This document shows, in pieces, positions 11,601 through 26,600 of a stretch of DNA of 64,000 nucleotides. The notes beneath the pieces were generated by a model. The model saw only the letters and a list, made by a program, of their open reading frames with translations. It was not told where the DNA came from and did not search any database. A program made the position numbers and the translations under genes. Source of the stretch: Erpetoichthys calabaricus (Eukaryota; Chordata; Cladistia; Polypteriformes; Polypteridae); NCBI RefSeq assembly GCF_900747795.2, contig NC_041409.2:64854697-64918696 (forward strand), given 5' to 3'. The first letter of the stretch is position 1, and each line of letters opens with the position of its first letter.

Positions 11601-14600
11601 CTCCAGAGCGCTATTGACCTCAGACTGGGGCGACGGTTCATCTTTCAGCAGGACAACAACCCGAAGCACACAGCCAAGATATCAAAGGAGTGGCTTCAGG
11701 ACAACTCTGTGAATGTCCTTGAGTGGCCCAGACTTGAATCCGATTGAACATCTCTGGAGAGATCTTAAAATGGCTGTGCACCGACGCTTCCCATCTAACC
11801 TGATGGATCTTGAGAGGTGCTGCAAAGAGGAATGGGCAAAACTGGCCAAGGATACGTGTGCCAAGCTTATGGCATCATATTCAAAAATGACTTGAGGCTG
11901 TAATTGCTGCCAAAGGTGCACCGACAAAGTATTGAGCAAAGGCTGTGAATACTTATGTACATGGGATTTCTCAGTTTTTTTTAATTAAATTTGCAAAAAC
12001 CTCAAGTAAACTTTTTTCACGTTGTCATTATGGGGTGTTGTGTGCAGAATTCTGAGGGAAAAAAATGAATTTAATCCATTTTGGAATAAGGCTGCAACTT
12101 AACAAAATGTGGAAAAAGTGATGCTCTGTGAATACTTTCTGGATGCACTGTATGTGTGTGAGTATATACAAACCCACACCAGAATTACTTAAAAGACAGA
12201 AAAAGGAGCCCAGTAACGTTTCTTGACATACTTCTGCTGAATAATTCGTTGGCTGAATGTCCTCAATATTGGTGTATCACAGAGAGGATGTGCAGCATTG
12301 TTCATAATGGCACTCAGTTTTGTCTTCATTATCTCCTTTGTTACAACAACATAAAGTTCTCATCTTGACGCCTATACTTTCTCACATCCCCTTTATCACT
12401 TAAAACACCCCCATAAGTGTGGAATCATTTGAAAATTTGTGCAAGTGACATGACTTTGTGTTTATATTTGCATTCGGATGTGTGCAGAGTGAAAAGGAAA
12501 GGAGACAGGGCTGTTCCTGGTGGTGCTCCAGTGTTGCTCACACAGATAGTCCATTATCCAGGACACCACAGGCTCCTCCACCTGCATACCTCTGTGGTTA
12601 CACCTTAACAGGGATGGCTGGATAGTATTGAGAGTACTGGAGAAATCAAAAAAAGATTTTACATTTAAGTGTATTGCCATATAAGGTATTTTCTTGTATG
12701 TCTTCTGCTGACCAGTGCCAATAGTGTCACACAAACAACATGACATCATTTAATGCTTTTAAACCCATTGTTTCCTGCTTTGTGGTCAGTGCTGCCAAGC
12801 TACTCTCAGCTCCAACTGAACCCCAAGTTGCAGAAAGTGCTACCAGGATAACCTCGGGCCCACTCATGACCCTAAACTTGTTTAGTCAGGTTTGAAAATA
12901 TTATATTATAAATGGGACACTTTCCATTAAATTCCACATTAGATTCTAAATATGACAAGCAATCATCAAACATACACCTGCATTTGACATTAAGAGCAAC
13001 TCTCGAATAACCTTCTAATCCGAAGTAAATAGTACTAGGGTGTTGTACCATGTTAGCCATTGTGAATGTAGTGAAAAGTCAAGCAAAATGACACCTTTTA
13101 TTGGCTAACTAAAAAGATTACAATATGCAAGCTTTCGTGAAGAAGGGGCCTGAGTTGCCTCGAAAGCTTGCATATTGTAATCTTTTTAGTTAGCTAATAA
13201 AAGGTGTCATTTTGCTTGACTTTTCACTAAATCCAAAGTAAATAAAAATAATGCTAAACTTAAAGTAAATCTCATTGACAAGGACTGCTATATCATTTGT
13301 ACATCTTAAATGTTAAGTGAATATAAGCGCTATATAAATGTAATGAATTATTATTAGTTTTACTTCTAATAATAAATAATATTAATAATAATTAAATGCA
13401 TGGATCATGGCAATAAAAATAGTTCCTTTTTTTTAATTTATTTTTTAAAGCTTCCATGATATCCCTTTTCATGTTGTTGAAGACCAGAACTAAATAACCA
13501 GCACCCCTCAATCAAATGAGGATGCCGAGTGTACTCTGGATCTTTTCTGGGCAACCAGTATCATTCTGACTATGGGTGCAGGGGGAGGGGAGGTATGCAC
13601 TTCTTAATTTTAATTTTGAAAACTTTCTTAGGAAGTATAATCAAGTAATATTTCTACAGCCTGTGACACTTGATTATGACATGTCAGTGAAACCTGATGT
13701 GCTGAATGTGGCAAGTGAAGACCAGAGTGCGGCACAAGATGACCCTCCTTTTAAAAAGAAATGCATGCTTCCAAACACCATAGAAGAGGAGCAGCTATTC
13801 TGCAGTCAGAAGAATCCTCTGCATATCGCTCATGAGTGGGTTAAGGAGATACCGTTAGGTAAGATTGGGTTCGACCTTCTCACTTTGGAAACTGTCACTT
13901 TATCTCTTTCTAAGATGCTGTTTTTCTTGGAATGACTTTATCCATCCATCCATCCATTTTCCAACCCGCTGAATCCGAACGCAGGGTCACGGGGGGTCTG
14001 CTGGAGCCAATCCCCGCCAACACAGGGCACAAGGCAGGGAACCAATCCAGGCAGGGTGCCAACCCACCACAGGACACACACAAACACACCCACACACCAA
14101 GCACACACTAGGGCCAATTTAGAATCACCAATCCACCTAACCTGCATGTCTTTGGACTGTGGGAGGAAACCGGAGCGCTCGGAGGAAACCCACGCAGACA
14201 CGGGGAGAACATGCAAACTCCACGCAGGGTGGACCCGGGAAGCGAACCCGGGTCTCCTAACTGCGAGGCAGCAGCGCTACCCACTGCGCCACCGTGGGAA
14301 TGACTTTATTCATTTCCATAACTGAACAGTTCATTCATTAGGTGGTCACGTTAGTTGTCTGCATCGCAAGGGCTAATTAATCCTACTTTATTTCAGTGGT
14401 TTACTTAAATTTGCTGCCTTTTTGTTTTCTGAAATTTCACAAATATGATAGTCAGGATTGTTGGACGGCTTGGTGATCATTTATTGTAAATGCTTGCATA
14501 CCTTACCTTGGAGGACACTTCTCAACCAGATCATCCTGGTCTGATATTTTTTTTAATTTTAATACATTTTACACAATACTCTTTTTAGCTATTAATTAAC

Positions 14601-17600
14601 AATAGTTTTAATTAAGACAATGACATAAAGCAGCTCAGCCTGTTCATCTTCTTCTTAACAGATGCAGAGGTAAACAAGACCAAGCTTCAAGGTAAGAATT
14701 ACTGTGTGCTTGATGATGCTTTTAATTTCATTGGCCAGTCTTCTCTGTTTTGCACGGTTTTCTAGAATAAGCTAAAGGGTAATGTTTATGTACATAGTTA
14801 GTTGTCTCTGTCCAAATATTTATGGACTTTTTTTTCTAATTTTGGTTCTGTACATTATCACAATGAATTTGAAATGAAACAACTCAGATTCAGTTGAAGT
14901 GCAGACTTTCAGCTTTAATTCAGTGGGGTGAACAAAACGATTGCATAAAAATGTGAGGCAACTAAAGCATTTTGTGAACACAATCCCTTCATTTCAGGGG
15001 CTCAAAAGTAATTGGACAATTGACTCCAAGGCTATTTCATGGGCAGGTGTGGGCAAGCCCATCGTTCTGTCATTATCAATTAAGCAGATAAAAGGCCTGG
15101 AGTTGATTTGAGGTGTGGGTGCTTGCATGTGGAAGATTTTGCTGTGAACAGACAACATGAGGTCAAAGGAGCTCTCCATGCAGGTGAAAGAAGCCATCCT
15201 TAAGCTGCAAAAACAGAAAAAACCCATCCGAGAAATTGCTACAATATTACGAGTGGCAAAATCTACAGTTTGGTACATCATGAGAAAGAAAGCAAGCACT
15301 GGTGAACTCAGCAACGCAAAAAGACCTGGACGTCCACAGAAGACAACAGTGGTGGATGATCACAGAATCATTTCCATGGTGAAGAGAAACCCCTTCACAA
15401 CAGCCAACCAAGTGAACAACACTCTCCCAGGGGGTAGGCGTATCAATCTCCAAGTCTACCATAAAGAAAAGACTGCATGAAAGTAAATACAGAGGGTGCA
15501 CTGCAAGGTGCAAGCCACTCATAAGCCTCAAGAATAGAAAGGCTAGATTGGACTTTGCTAAAGAACATCTAAAAAAGCCAGCACAGTTCTGGAAAAACAT
15601 TCTTTGGACAGATGAAACCAAGATCAACCTCTACCAGAATGATGGCAGAAAAAAGTATGGAGAAGGCGTGGAACAGCTCATTATCCAAAGCATACCACAT
15701 CATCTGTAAAACATGGTGGAAGCAGTGTGATGGCTTGGGCATGCATGGCTGCCAGTGGCACTGGTACACTAGTGTTTATTGATGATGTGACACAGGACAG
15801 AAGCAGCCAAATGAATTCTGAGGTGTTCAGAGATATACTGTCTGCTCAAATCCAGCTAAATGCAGTCAAATTGACTGGGTGGCATTTCATGATACAGATG
15901 GATCTTAACCCAACTGAGCAGGCATTTCACTTGTTGAAGACTAAACTTCAGACAGAAAGGCCCACAAACAAACAGCAACTGAAAGCCACTGCAGTAAAGG
16001 CCTGGCAGAGCATTAAAAAGGAGGAAACCCAGCATCTGGTGATGTCTTGAACTCATGGACTTCAGGCTGTCATTGCCAGCAAAGGGGTTTCAACCAAGTA
16101 TTAGAAATGAACATTTTATTTCCAGTTATTTAATTTGTCCAATTACTTTTGAGCCCCTGAAATGAAGGGATTGTGTTAAAAAAAATGCTTTAGTTGCCTC
16201 ACATTTTTATGCAATCATTTTGTTCACCCCACTGAATTAAACCTGAAAGTCTGCACTTCAACTACATCTGAGTTATTTCATTTCAAATTCATTGTGGGTA
16301 ATGTACAGAACCAAAATTAGAAAAAAAGTTGTCTCTGTCCAAATATTTATGGACCTAACTGTACGTGAAAACTGTTCCTATCTAAGCTTTTTTTTTCTTT
16401 TTGAAAATAACATTCTTCTCTGAAAATCTGTTAACTTTAACAAATCCCAAGTTTCTGCATTTGTGAACCCAGACTGAAACTCTGAAAGAAGGCAACAGGC
16501 TGCTTAATATGGTAAAATGAGTCCTTTGATTCTCATTGAGGAAAGGTTTAATTCTCATGGACAGAGATAATGTTCTTCTATTACTGTCAAGAGATTATGT
16601 GGTTTTCACTTTATGATACCGGCACTGTATTTGTGTTATGGTTGAAACAAGCTACAGTTTTTATGAATCTGCATCTGTAGTGCAATAGCAGACGGTTCCA
16701 AGAAAGTAGTAAAGAAAAAAACTACACCAGAAAAAGAATTAGGGTCTCTAGGGAGCACTGGGAGATGTTATTTGGAGGTTTAAAAGTTGGTGAACAGCTG
16801 AGAAGGGCCTAAACATTATTAGGAGCCGGAGGATTTTTATTGCTGCTTGGTAGGCACGAGCACCTGTAGCCATAAAAATGGTGTTTAGACCCTAGAGGAT
16901 TCTTTACATTTCAGGGGGCAGCAGCTGTTCCACACAGTATTAGAAATTACTCTCCGGTATCTGGGGGAAAAAATTTAAATATGTGCTGAAGGTCCTGAAT
17001 AGGCCTATACAGTGGGAACAACCGCTTGAAAATTGTACTATTACTATTAAATATTCTGGCCATATTTTCATTTGCCCATTGAGGGGCGGGGGGAGACATG
17101 ACATCGGGAGTGGGGAGCCGGGCAGGGCCCTCCTCACTGTCCTGTTTCACTATTACGCAGGTGGAGCCGCGTAGTATGTAATATATTCGAAGTTTTCAAA
17201 TGCATCATATGCATAACATATCTTTAAAATCTGTTCAGTTTAATATCTTAAAATTCAAGCCATGTCAGAAGTTCCACTCAACTCCACTAGGAGTTTAAAC
17301 AAGATGTTTTGAGATGAATTGTGGGTGCTGTGCCCATGGATGATTCTCTGAGGCTGGAGTTACAAAGGGAATGACTGCCACCTTATCTCCAGAGCCAGAT
17401 GAATGTGAAAAACTTGCCTCTGGCATCCACATCATGGTGCTGTTGGAAGACTGCGATAATTCAAATATGTGAGACACAAAGTTAAAGAGAGAGAGAGCCT
17501 CACTTAGAAGTTATGGATGCTAAGGTTCTAGAAGAGTTCGAGTGAGCAGTGTGACAGAGATGCACTGTCTAGACTGTAATTTTTACATTATAATTCAAGA

Positions 17601-20600
17601 GAACAAATGATTAAGGGGTGTGGAGTGAATAGAGAAATCCTTTGTATGATGTCCAATTACTAGAAGAGAGTGGACCTGTCAACTTAGGTTTTGTGTACTT
17701 TGAGATGCCTGACAGCAGTGTGCTTTATACAAGACAGACCATCAAGTCAGCAGGAGGATGAAGGTGGAAACCTCTGTGAGAGACTACTGTTTAATCTGTA
17801 CTTTCTGTGTGTGGCAAAATGAGCTCACAGTTTGACTTTGCACAGAGGAACTCTTATTTACAGGTAAAATGAGCAGAAATAAAGGTGAAGGTTGCTGATT
17901 GAACAACAGACACATTTTGTCCTAGCCCAGCACCACAGGTAGAACACTCATTGGTAAAAGATTTGAGAACATGGGTTGTGAGTGACCAGGATTGGTCCAG
18001 TGACATCTGGCCATCGGAAGGGAGTTGACCATTAAATTATGAGACCCCATTGGTCTGACATGTACAGTAAGGAAGAACAATACTGGTTTAAAAATGGGGG
18101 CACACCAGGAGTTGCTGGTCTCTTCCTTTCCATCAATATCCATCTAGAGACCATGCTGGATTAAAGATCTATAAGAAGAGCAAGACTGGAAGAGCCTCCT
18201 GATATGCCTAAACTACAAAGAGCTGCTATCCGTCCAGGTTGTATGGTTACAGCCTTACTTTGCTTGTGCTTTTGGCACATTAAGAATTTAGTTTAGAGTA
18301 TGTTTGTCATTCAGCTGTATATTTGAGTGAATAAACTTTGAACCCATTTCTCTGCTTAGTCATGAACTCTTCCTAATAAGCCATTTGGGGTCTAGAAGAA
18401 GAATTTGACTGGACTATTAGGAGTTACAGGCTGTTAGGATTGGATTAATAGAGCAGGAGTCAAAGGTTTGGGATACTCAGGTTTACATGGAAAGTCCTTG
18501 GGTAGGATCGGGTCACTCTGGACACTTCCAGGACAAAACACTTTTACAGAGAGTGTTTAAAAATGTCCTTACAGAATATTTCGACCAAGACCCAGAAATT
18601 AATATAAAACACAGTATTCCATACCCCGCCTCCACTGGCACAGGTAACAGCAGATGTATGGAAGGAATTCCCTTCATAACTGGAATAACATTAAATGGAA
18701 TGGTGATCATTATCATTATTGACATCCTGTTCATTATATATCAACACCTTATCAGTTATATTATTAGCATTGTGCAGATTTTACTATAATTAAATCTTCA
18801 GGCCTTTAAATTTATTCTATTTGTATTGTTTTGTTTTTTTTTATCTTTTATAGTGTGCCCAAATCCAAGATGGGGTCAAGCAATGTGCCTCAGTGATCCT
18901 GAAACTGCAGTTTTGATTGGCGGAGAGGGACAAAATGAGAAGCATTGCACAGACTCGCTTTGGAAACTTGAGATCGGTATCGAAGTGTATTGTTCTCTAA
19001 TCTAGCAGCTAACAAAAGCATGAAAAAAATTTTCATGAATTCTTGCATCTTTATTGTATGTATAGCATCCTTTTTATAGAGCAAATAACAAAAGGTGACA
19101 CACCTTTTTCGGCTTTCTGCTTTTGTTAAAGGATAAGATTGGTATTAAGTTATTTCTTCCCAAACATGGTAAATATGCATTTGTCACGCATAATTGTATT
19201 CTAAAGTTAAGCACTCTCTCTATACATTTAAAAAATATACTATTTTGTAACGAATCCATGGAAGACTAATGGAAAATAAAAATATAAAAACTTACCGAAT
19301 ATGTAAATTTTTCAAGCCAAGGCAGTTGTTGAGAATTGATCTGCATATTGCAATTACACACGCATTTTGAAAATAGGTGATATGCTTCACTTCTGAACAA
19401 AAAACATTAATTTAATGAGATTTAGTCAATTTAAAAGAAGACCGACTGTGCGCCCTACCTCAGGCCTTGTCGCCTCCAGTGGTGGCTCTAAGGCTAGGGA
19501 TCTGCACTGGCAATCAGAAGGTTGCCAATTTGAATCCCGTAAATGCTAATAGGGACTCTGCTCTGTTGGGCCCTTGAGCAAGGCCCTTAACCTGCAATTG
19601 CTAAGCGCTTTGAGTAGTGAGAAAAAAAATAAATAAATAAATGCACAGAATTATTAATAATCTTTCACCCCCCAGTGTGCGCCTTCCAATCGAAGGACCA
19701 AATCGCAGTAAACTATTCATGCCATGTGGTTGGTTGGGTTCTGATTTATTTCCCTATTTTTGTGAGAACTCACACAAGGGAATAGAAAACATATCCTTAC
19801 CACAAGAATAGTAGTACCAAGATTATGCGATTTAAAATGTGTATTTCTAGATCTCTTTTGTTGTCACAAACATGCATCAGAAACGTGGAAGGCATGTTTC
19901 CTTTTATCGAAACTCGGAGAATATATTCAGTAAGGTTTAATGTGCTGGAACCCCATGCCCCATAAGATTCATTTTAAATCACCAGGACTGGTGTCATATA
20001 TATTTTTTTTTAAATTCTAGAAAACATTTAACTTTTTAGAACACAGTTTTGAGTGGCAAATACTTCTATACCATGTGTGTGAAGAAACAGCTTCAACTTG
20101 AAAAAATGCTGAATATATCCATTAAGGTAAAGTCTGTAAAAAAAAAAAAAAAAAAAAAAAAAAAGTCATGTTCAGCCTTTTCTGACTTTTAATAAGATAC
20201 AGCAATCAATAACTAAATGAAACAAATGGAATAAAACCGAAATTGGCACAGAACCTTTTATAAAGAAAAATTTTGTATTTAGTCATCCTATTGGTATAAT
20301 GTATGATTTTCATTCCAAAAGTAATCTCTCTGCACTGTACACTTCATACTCTGAGAAGATGTGAACAAATTCATAATGCAAAGTAAATAAACTCTTAATG
20401 AAAATTCTTAAACTTTATATTCATGTGAAATAATCTGAAATAAAACTGAAATTGGGAGCCCGAGTAAGACATGCTGCTGTATCCTGGATTTTAATCCTAT
20501 TCTCAATTTCTCTGTGCGAATTTCTGTAGGTGGAGAGTTTATTCTTCCATGTTAGGTTCATTGGCAACTGTAAATATTGGCCGCCTATGTGTGGTTGAGG

Positions 20601-23600
20601 ACCCAGCATTGGGTTGGTGTCTCTTTTCAGGATGGTTCTTGCCTTGTGCCCATTGTTAATTTAGACTGTAGCCTTTCACAACCTGGAATTGGACTTGGGG
20701 GGGCTTTGGGTGTGTGTGTGTATGTCTACTTTGTCAGAGAGCAAAAAAGAATTTAATCTGTGTGAAGTTAAGCATACAATGGTACCATTCTAGAATGATA
20801 TATTTCTTCATGTATGTTAGAATGTCATTGAAGTTCTCATACAGTATGGTGTCCTAACCTTTAAACTGTTTGATTTGGCAGAAAATGACTTTTGGTTTCC
20901 AATGGACTCCTCTGCATGTTTGTCCATGCCACTGTCTTCTCGTGGACATACAGCCACTTATGACTCTGACTCAAAGCTCATTTACATTTTTGGTGGAATA
21001 CGAGATGGGAAACGTTACAATAACATGTATGTCCTCAACACTTTGACATGGAAATGGACTCCGATAAATGTAAGTTTTTGTATATTCTGCCAGGTTTCCT
21101 CCATGCATCTGCTGGATGACGTGTACAGTATTCGGTCAGTAAACCTGACCACTCATTTATAAAAATGGAGAATGATGGTCATTTATAAAGCATACTTGAC
21201 CCAGCCCATTAGGTCTGCTAATAGCAGAATGAAATGAAAGATGCACAATTGCTTTCTGATGCACATCATTTATACAGTTAGGTCCATAAGTATTTGAACA
21301 GAGACAACTTTTTTCTAATTTTGGTTCTGTACATTACCACAATGAATTTTAAATGAAACAACTCCGATGCAGTTGAAGTGCAGACTTTCAGCTTTAATTC
21401 AGTGGGGTGAACAAAACGATTGCATAAAAATGTGAGGAACTAAAGCATTTTTTTAAACACAATCCCTTCATTTCAGGTCTCTCTGTTAATTAGTTAGTTA
21501 ATTTCCAAACAGAAAAGTAGGCTGCTTAACAGATCATCTTCATCTTTTTCTTCTTCTCTTTATCCAGGAATTGAGTTTTTCTCTTGCATTTTTTTTTTCT
21601 TCTCTCTGGATAAAAGTATGATTTAAAGACTGCAAATAAAGAATAAAACCAAACACAAATACCAAAGAAGGGAAAACTGCCCTTGCATGCAATGGTCTCC
21701 TAGTAAATCAGCCGGAGGCGACCTTCATCTAAGCCCATCTTGGACTGCTGCCGTGTCATTTTGCATAAACACATCAAAAGAAACGGTCTACAGTACTGGA
21801 ACTTTCGGTTATTTTAGCTGTTTTACTAACACACCATGCATGTTAATAAAGTACAAAGAACTTAAGTGTTGAAGAAAATGCGGGTTTAATCATTAAAAAT
21901 GCACAGTTCAACAATTATTTCTTCTAAATGGTGTGGAACAGTAAAACCCGAGGACACCTCCTCGTACTGAATGGCCTCTTCGTCTGAAAGTACATCAGTT
22001 GTAGAAACGTAACTAAAACATCGTACTGTAGTCGAGTTCAGATAAAATAATAAATAAATAAATAAATGTACACATCTTCATCTGTGCTTCCTAAATGATG
22101 CTTTGTCCTGAATGACTGACAATTGCTGCATTTCTTTTCATGGCCGTGTTTATTTCATTATAATGTAACACAATGTTGACTTTTTTTTTTTTTCTTTAAT
22201 TGATATTTACAATGAATGTTTGGATTAAAACAGTTCTTTGTGCTTGCAGGCTAAAGGCAAAGTGCCCACCCTGGCATTTCACAGCGCTACAATCTACAGA
22301 AAAGAGCTCTATGTTTTCGGGGGTGTTTATCCCAAGAACATTCCAGAAGGTGAAGCTTGCAACAATACGCTTTTCATCTTTAACCCAGAATATGAGCTGT
22401 GGTACCAACCAATTGTTGAAGGGGATAGGCCCCTGCCTAGATTTGGGTAGGTCTCTTTAGCATTCATTTGCAGATTGTCTGTCTGTGATTGTCTGTAAAA
22501 AGCAGACCACTGTGTTTAGCTGTAAAACGAATCTCCTGTGTTTTTCATACAGCATCCATTTTAGTCTGTGAACATATCTGCAAGTAGCTTCAAATCTTGA
22601 AAAGAGAAACTCGTGTGCGGCCGAGATCATTGTGGAAATTCCCACCTAATTCGGTGGTTCTCTAGTTTAGTCCTGGGGGTCTCCTATGGCTACAAGTGTT
22701 TTGTTCCAACCAGTTTCACAATCGGTAAATCATTTTTACCTCTAATTGATCTCATTATTGTATTCACTGCCCTTTTTCTTCTCTGTTACGCAGCAGCAGT
22801 GTGAAACTTGCATTTATACAATAAGGAATATGTGTGTTGTTTCTTATATCCTCTGTTTTAACTGTTTTGTCACTTTTTTTGGGGGAGTTTTCTGTCTTAA
22901 TTGTTTTCGAGTACTAACCATCAGATGGGCTGAGCAGACCACCCTACAAACAACATGGAACACTAAAGGGCGGCCATTTTAACATTACCACTTGTAGTGT
23001 GCTTATTAGTAAGTGATAGCTTAAATAAGCAGAACACTTGAGAACATATTAAAAAAACAAAAATGAATGAATTATTACCAAGGATGACTCACAGAACTAT
23101 GGGGTGGGGGGGCTATACATAAGCAGTCATTGTGCGCCCCCTCCTCTCGATCCATGTCTGTCACATGTGTTTTCTTTCCAGGCTTCGAGGGCCACCCACC
23201 CAGCGGGCCCTGGGTCATCATTGCCCTTTTTCCCCTCACTATGATGCCCATGATTATTACCCATGTAACACACACACACACGTACACACATGCTTCTTTC
23301 TGTAAATATTTAGCATATCCAGTTTGTAATTTCTAGGAACTAACTGCCTTCCTAATTAAGCCTGGAGTCCAAATAAAAGCAGAAGCTGTTTGTAGCCACA
23401 GGGGGTCCCAGGACTGAACTTGAGGACTACTGGCCTAATTAGTGTCTGTCACTGTAAATGTGAAATCGTCCGTTGTTCAAAAGCTGTATGGATGGAGGAA
23501 TATTTAAAACACAGTACTGCTCTGCCTTACTAGCATCTTCTGTCGTAAGTAACCGAACTGTAAGGCGTTTATATTGAATTTTGTCATTACTGTGTGGCGA

Positions 23601-26600
23601 AACTCAAATTAGTTTCACTTCTGATTTCTAGTTAACTCTTTTTAACATGTGCTACAGTAGCAACAGAATTTCATATTAGGGTGGGCCTAATTTTGTTTTT
23701 ATTACTTTTAAATACACATTTGATTAAAACAAATGAGAAGTCCAGTCCTACTACGGTACATGACACTTTTTTTTTTTTTTTTTTCTTTTTGCATGCCTAG
23801 TTTCAATGGTTTCTGCTAACACTCATTTAAATCCACTTACAAATGGTGAGGCTGCCTACATGTCGATGATGCGTCAGACATAGCAGCCCATCGCAAGGCA
23901 CAAATGGTCAAATAATATCTGTCAGGATTTTGACCAGTATGGCATTATATAAAAGCAAACACTCCAATTATTGTTTTACCATTCCATGCAATTTGTGTCT
24001 GCATAACTGATACGTGTTTCCAGTCTGGTAATGCATGAGTGAGTCCGTCTTCAGCTGGATTAGTACAAGAATGGCAACACGGTATCCTTTGATACCCTTT
24101 AATCCACTCGTGCACCGTTAGCTGTTGTATCAATGAGCCGCAAAGCTGGGCGTCTTACCGCCTAATAGAAGTTTGAATACTTTGAAACCGTTGAGATGGT
24201 GGCTCGTGGATATCCGTCAAATCCGTGACCTGGCTGATTCTTCAGCAGATGGCAGCTCAATGGTTGTAGATTCCACCACCCCCCCCAGCACACTCTATCA
24301 TTGCTAAAGTGAACACAGCTAGTGGTGGGATATCGCCAAAATTTTCAGTGCCGACCACTGCTGTTTGTTTCCTTTCACTAATGACACCTAAAATGGCCGT
24401 TTGTCAAGATGTCATTCACATTTCTCAACTGCAAGTCTAGTGATGGGCAAGTCACAAATTGTTTGTTCTTTTTGAACCTCTCTTTCCAGTGAATCATGCA
24501 AATCGATTCTCGGGAGTGCTAAGTACGTTATGTAAGTTAGCGGTTGATAGTCTGTTAGCGTTGTGTACAAGAGCAGTGTTTGGGGGTGGCAAGTGGGCTG
24601 ACCGCCCCAGGCCCTGCGTCTAAGGTGGCCCCTGCTTTTGAGCTCCGTGTGTCCCTTTCGAGCAGATTTGTCAAATTATATTCTTCAGTATATATATATT
24701 TGAGATTCTTCTAAGAGGATCTCTTCCTAAAATAGGTATAGCCCATTAGTTGTTAGGTTGGCTCTGTTTTGACTTGGGAGCAACTGATGGCTTGTCGCTT
24801 ATGACTCATTTGTGTCCGGAGAGCCTTCCATCGTTTAAGTCAAGACATTGGTTCAGTTTGCTACAGTAGGCCTAGTTGAAACAGTGCGGGAAGGGTTTGG
24901 AAGTGGAACAGGCAGCAACATTTTACTAATGGTTTAGCCGTATCGCTGTCGATGCCATGAGTGGAAGAGATTGTGGCGCATTTTTTTTAATAGATTATAT
25001 CATTATATTTTGATAGTCATCATGTTATCTTGCAAAAATTTAGCTGAATACTGTAATAAGAAAATCCAGTGTATGGTAACATTATTTTTATTCAATTCGT
25101 GCGCAAGTTTATACAGTCTACATATACCGGTAATAGCGTTTGACGTAACCAGCCCCACGTGGGGTTGGTCAGCCCTAGGCCCTGCACACCACTAAGACCA
25201 CCTCTGCTTGTGTGTTTTGAGTGGCTGTGATTGGTAACATTTTAAGTTAATCTCATTTTCTAGACCTACTTTTTTATGTAGGTGTACGCTGTATAATCAC
25301 CATCTATACATGTGCTTTTCAAATGCTTTTTATGAGTTAAATGGACTTTTCTTCTGATAAAGTTCACACTGGTTTATAATCAACAGATATTTTAAATGTA
25401 ATTTTTTAAATTAAAATGCATATATGTGGTGCAAAATACTTTTCATTTAAAAAAAAAAAAAATGGGGTGGGCCGTGTCCAATACTGACACTGCTCCTGGT
25501 GTGCCATTATTTTTATTCATCTTAATACCATTATTGCATTTCTCATTGTAATTTATCTTGTGGGTTTCTCTAAAATTACTATTTTAAAATTGCCAACATA
25601 TGTGTGTGTGTGTGTGTGTGTGTGTCGTGCAAAACTGAGATTTCAAATTCGTGATCCTACTTGAAAACTTTTTTGACTGGGTGCCATTTAAATTTGTTTT
25701 ATAAAGCAATGTTACAAAGTTTTTGCTTCTTAATTCTATTGTCAAAATAACTCCTCTTGCATTTAAACACCGCAGTACAAATATTACCAGTTTCCACCTT
25801 TTTTTGTTTTTGTTTAACAATAACTACACTTTTTCAGGGTATGCCATCGTTGAATCATTCAGGTTCGACAAACTGACTGCCGTACTTTTAATTTAGTTTT
25901 AAAGGGAGTAATGGGATGGAAGACAATAATACAGGGCCGGTTACTGGGCCCCTCGGACAAAGTCTGGCACTTTAATGAGTTTATTTTTGCCTTGTGAAGG
26001 CCTGCTGTTTGCCATTTCTAATATCAAAGGAAAATAACAAATTGTGACAATCCACAGTTCCACAGCAGTCTGACAAAACAGACCGAGAACACGTTGTCGG
26101 GAAAACGAGACCTCTGCCATGTTACTCAATATCTACGTATCGAGGGCGGTTCAAAAATGTACACTACGGTGATCTCTTAAATCTTCCCTAGTAGTTCACT
26201 TACAACATTTATTGCTGAGTTTGGAACCTGAGGCTGTGAATTTTGCGTTAATCAATATTTTTACTTGTAGTCATTCAGCTACTCTCCTGACAAACAAGCT
26301 GATCATTTTTGGAGGAAAGAAAAATCAGGCCTACCTTAATGACCTTCACATAATGGATTTAGGTATTACTTTGTGAATTTATTTTTTTTAAACTAGAAAT
26401 GCTTTTAGTTGGCTTCAACAGATAAGCCATACGTTTTTGATAATCCAAAGCTGGTGCCCTCCTACAGTCTTAATTTATGTATATTTTGTACTTGCAAGAT
26501 GGGCCAGTTTGAGAAAATCTTAGTACTTGCTGTCTGCCTGGGCAGCTGGTACCAACAATTTTCTTACGTTACTTCGACTCTTTTCACAGGTTTCATGGAG

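Noticed and set aside
24439-25500. Weak inverted similarities suggesting another DNA transposon
   Set aside because: The matching strings are too short and no target duplication could be aligned, so it is mentioned only in the intron entry.
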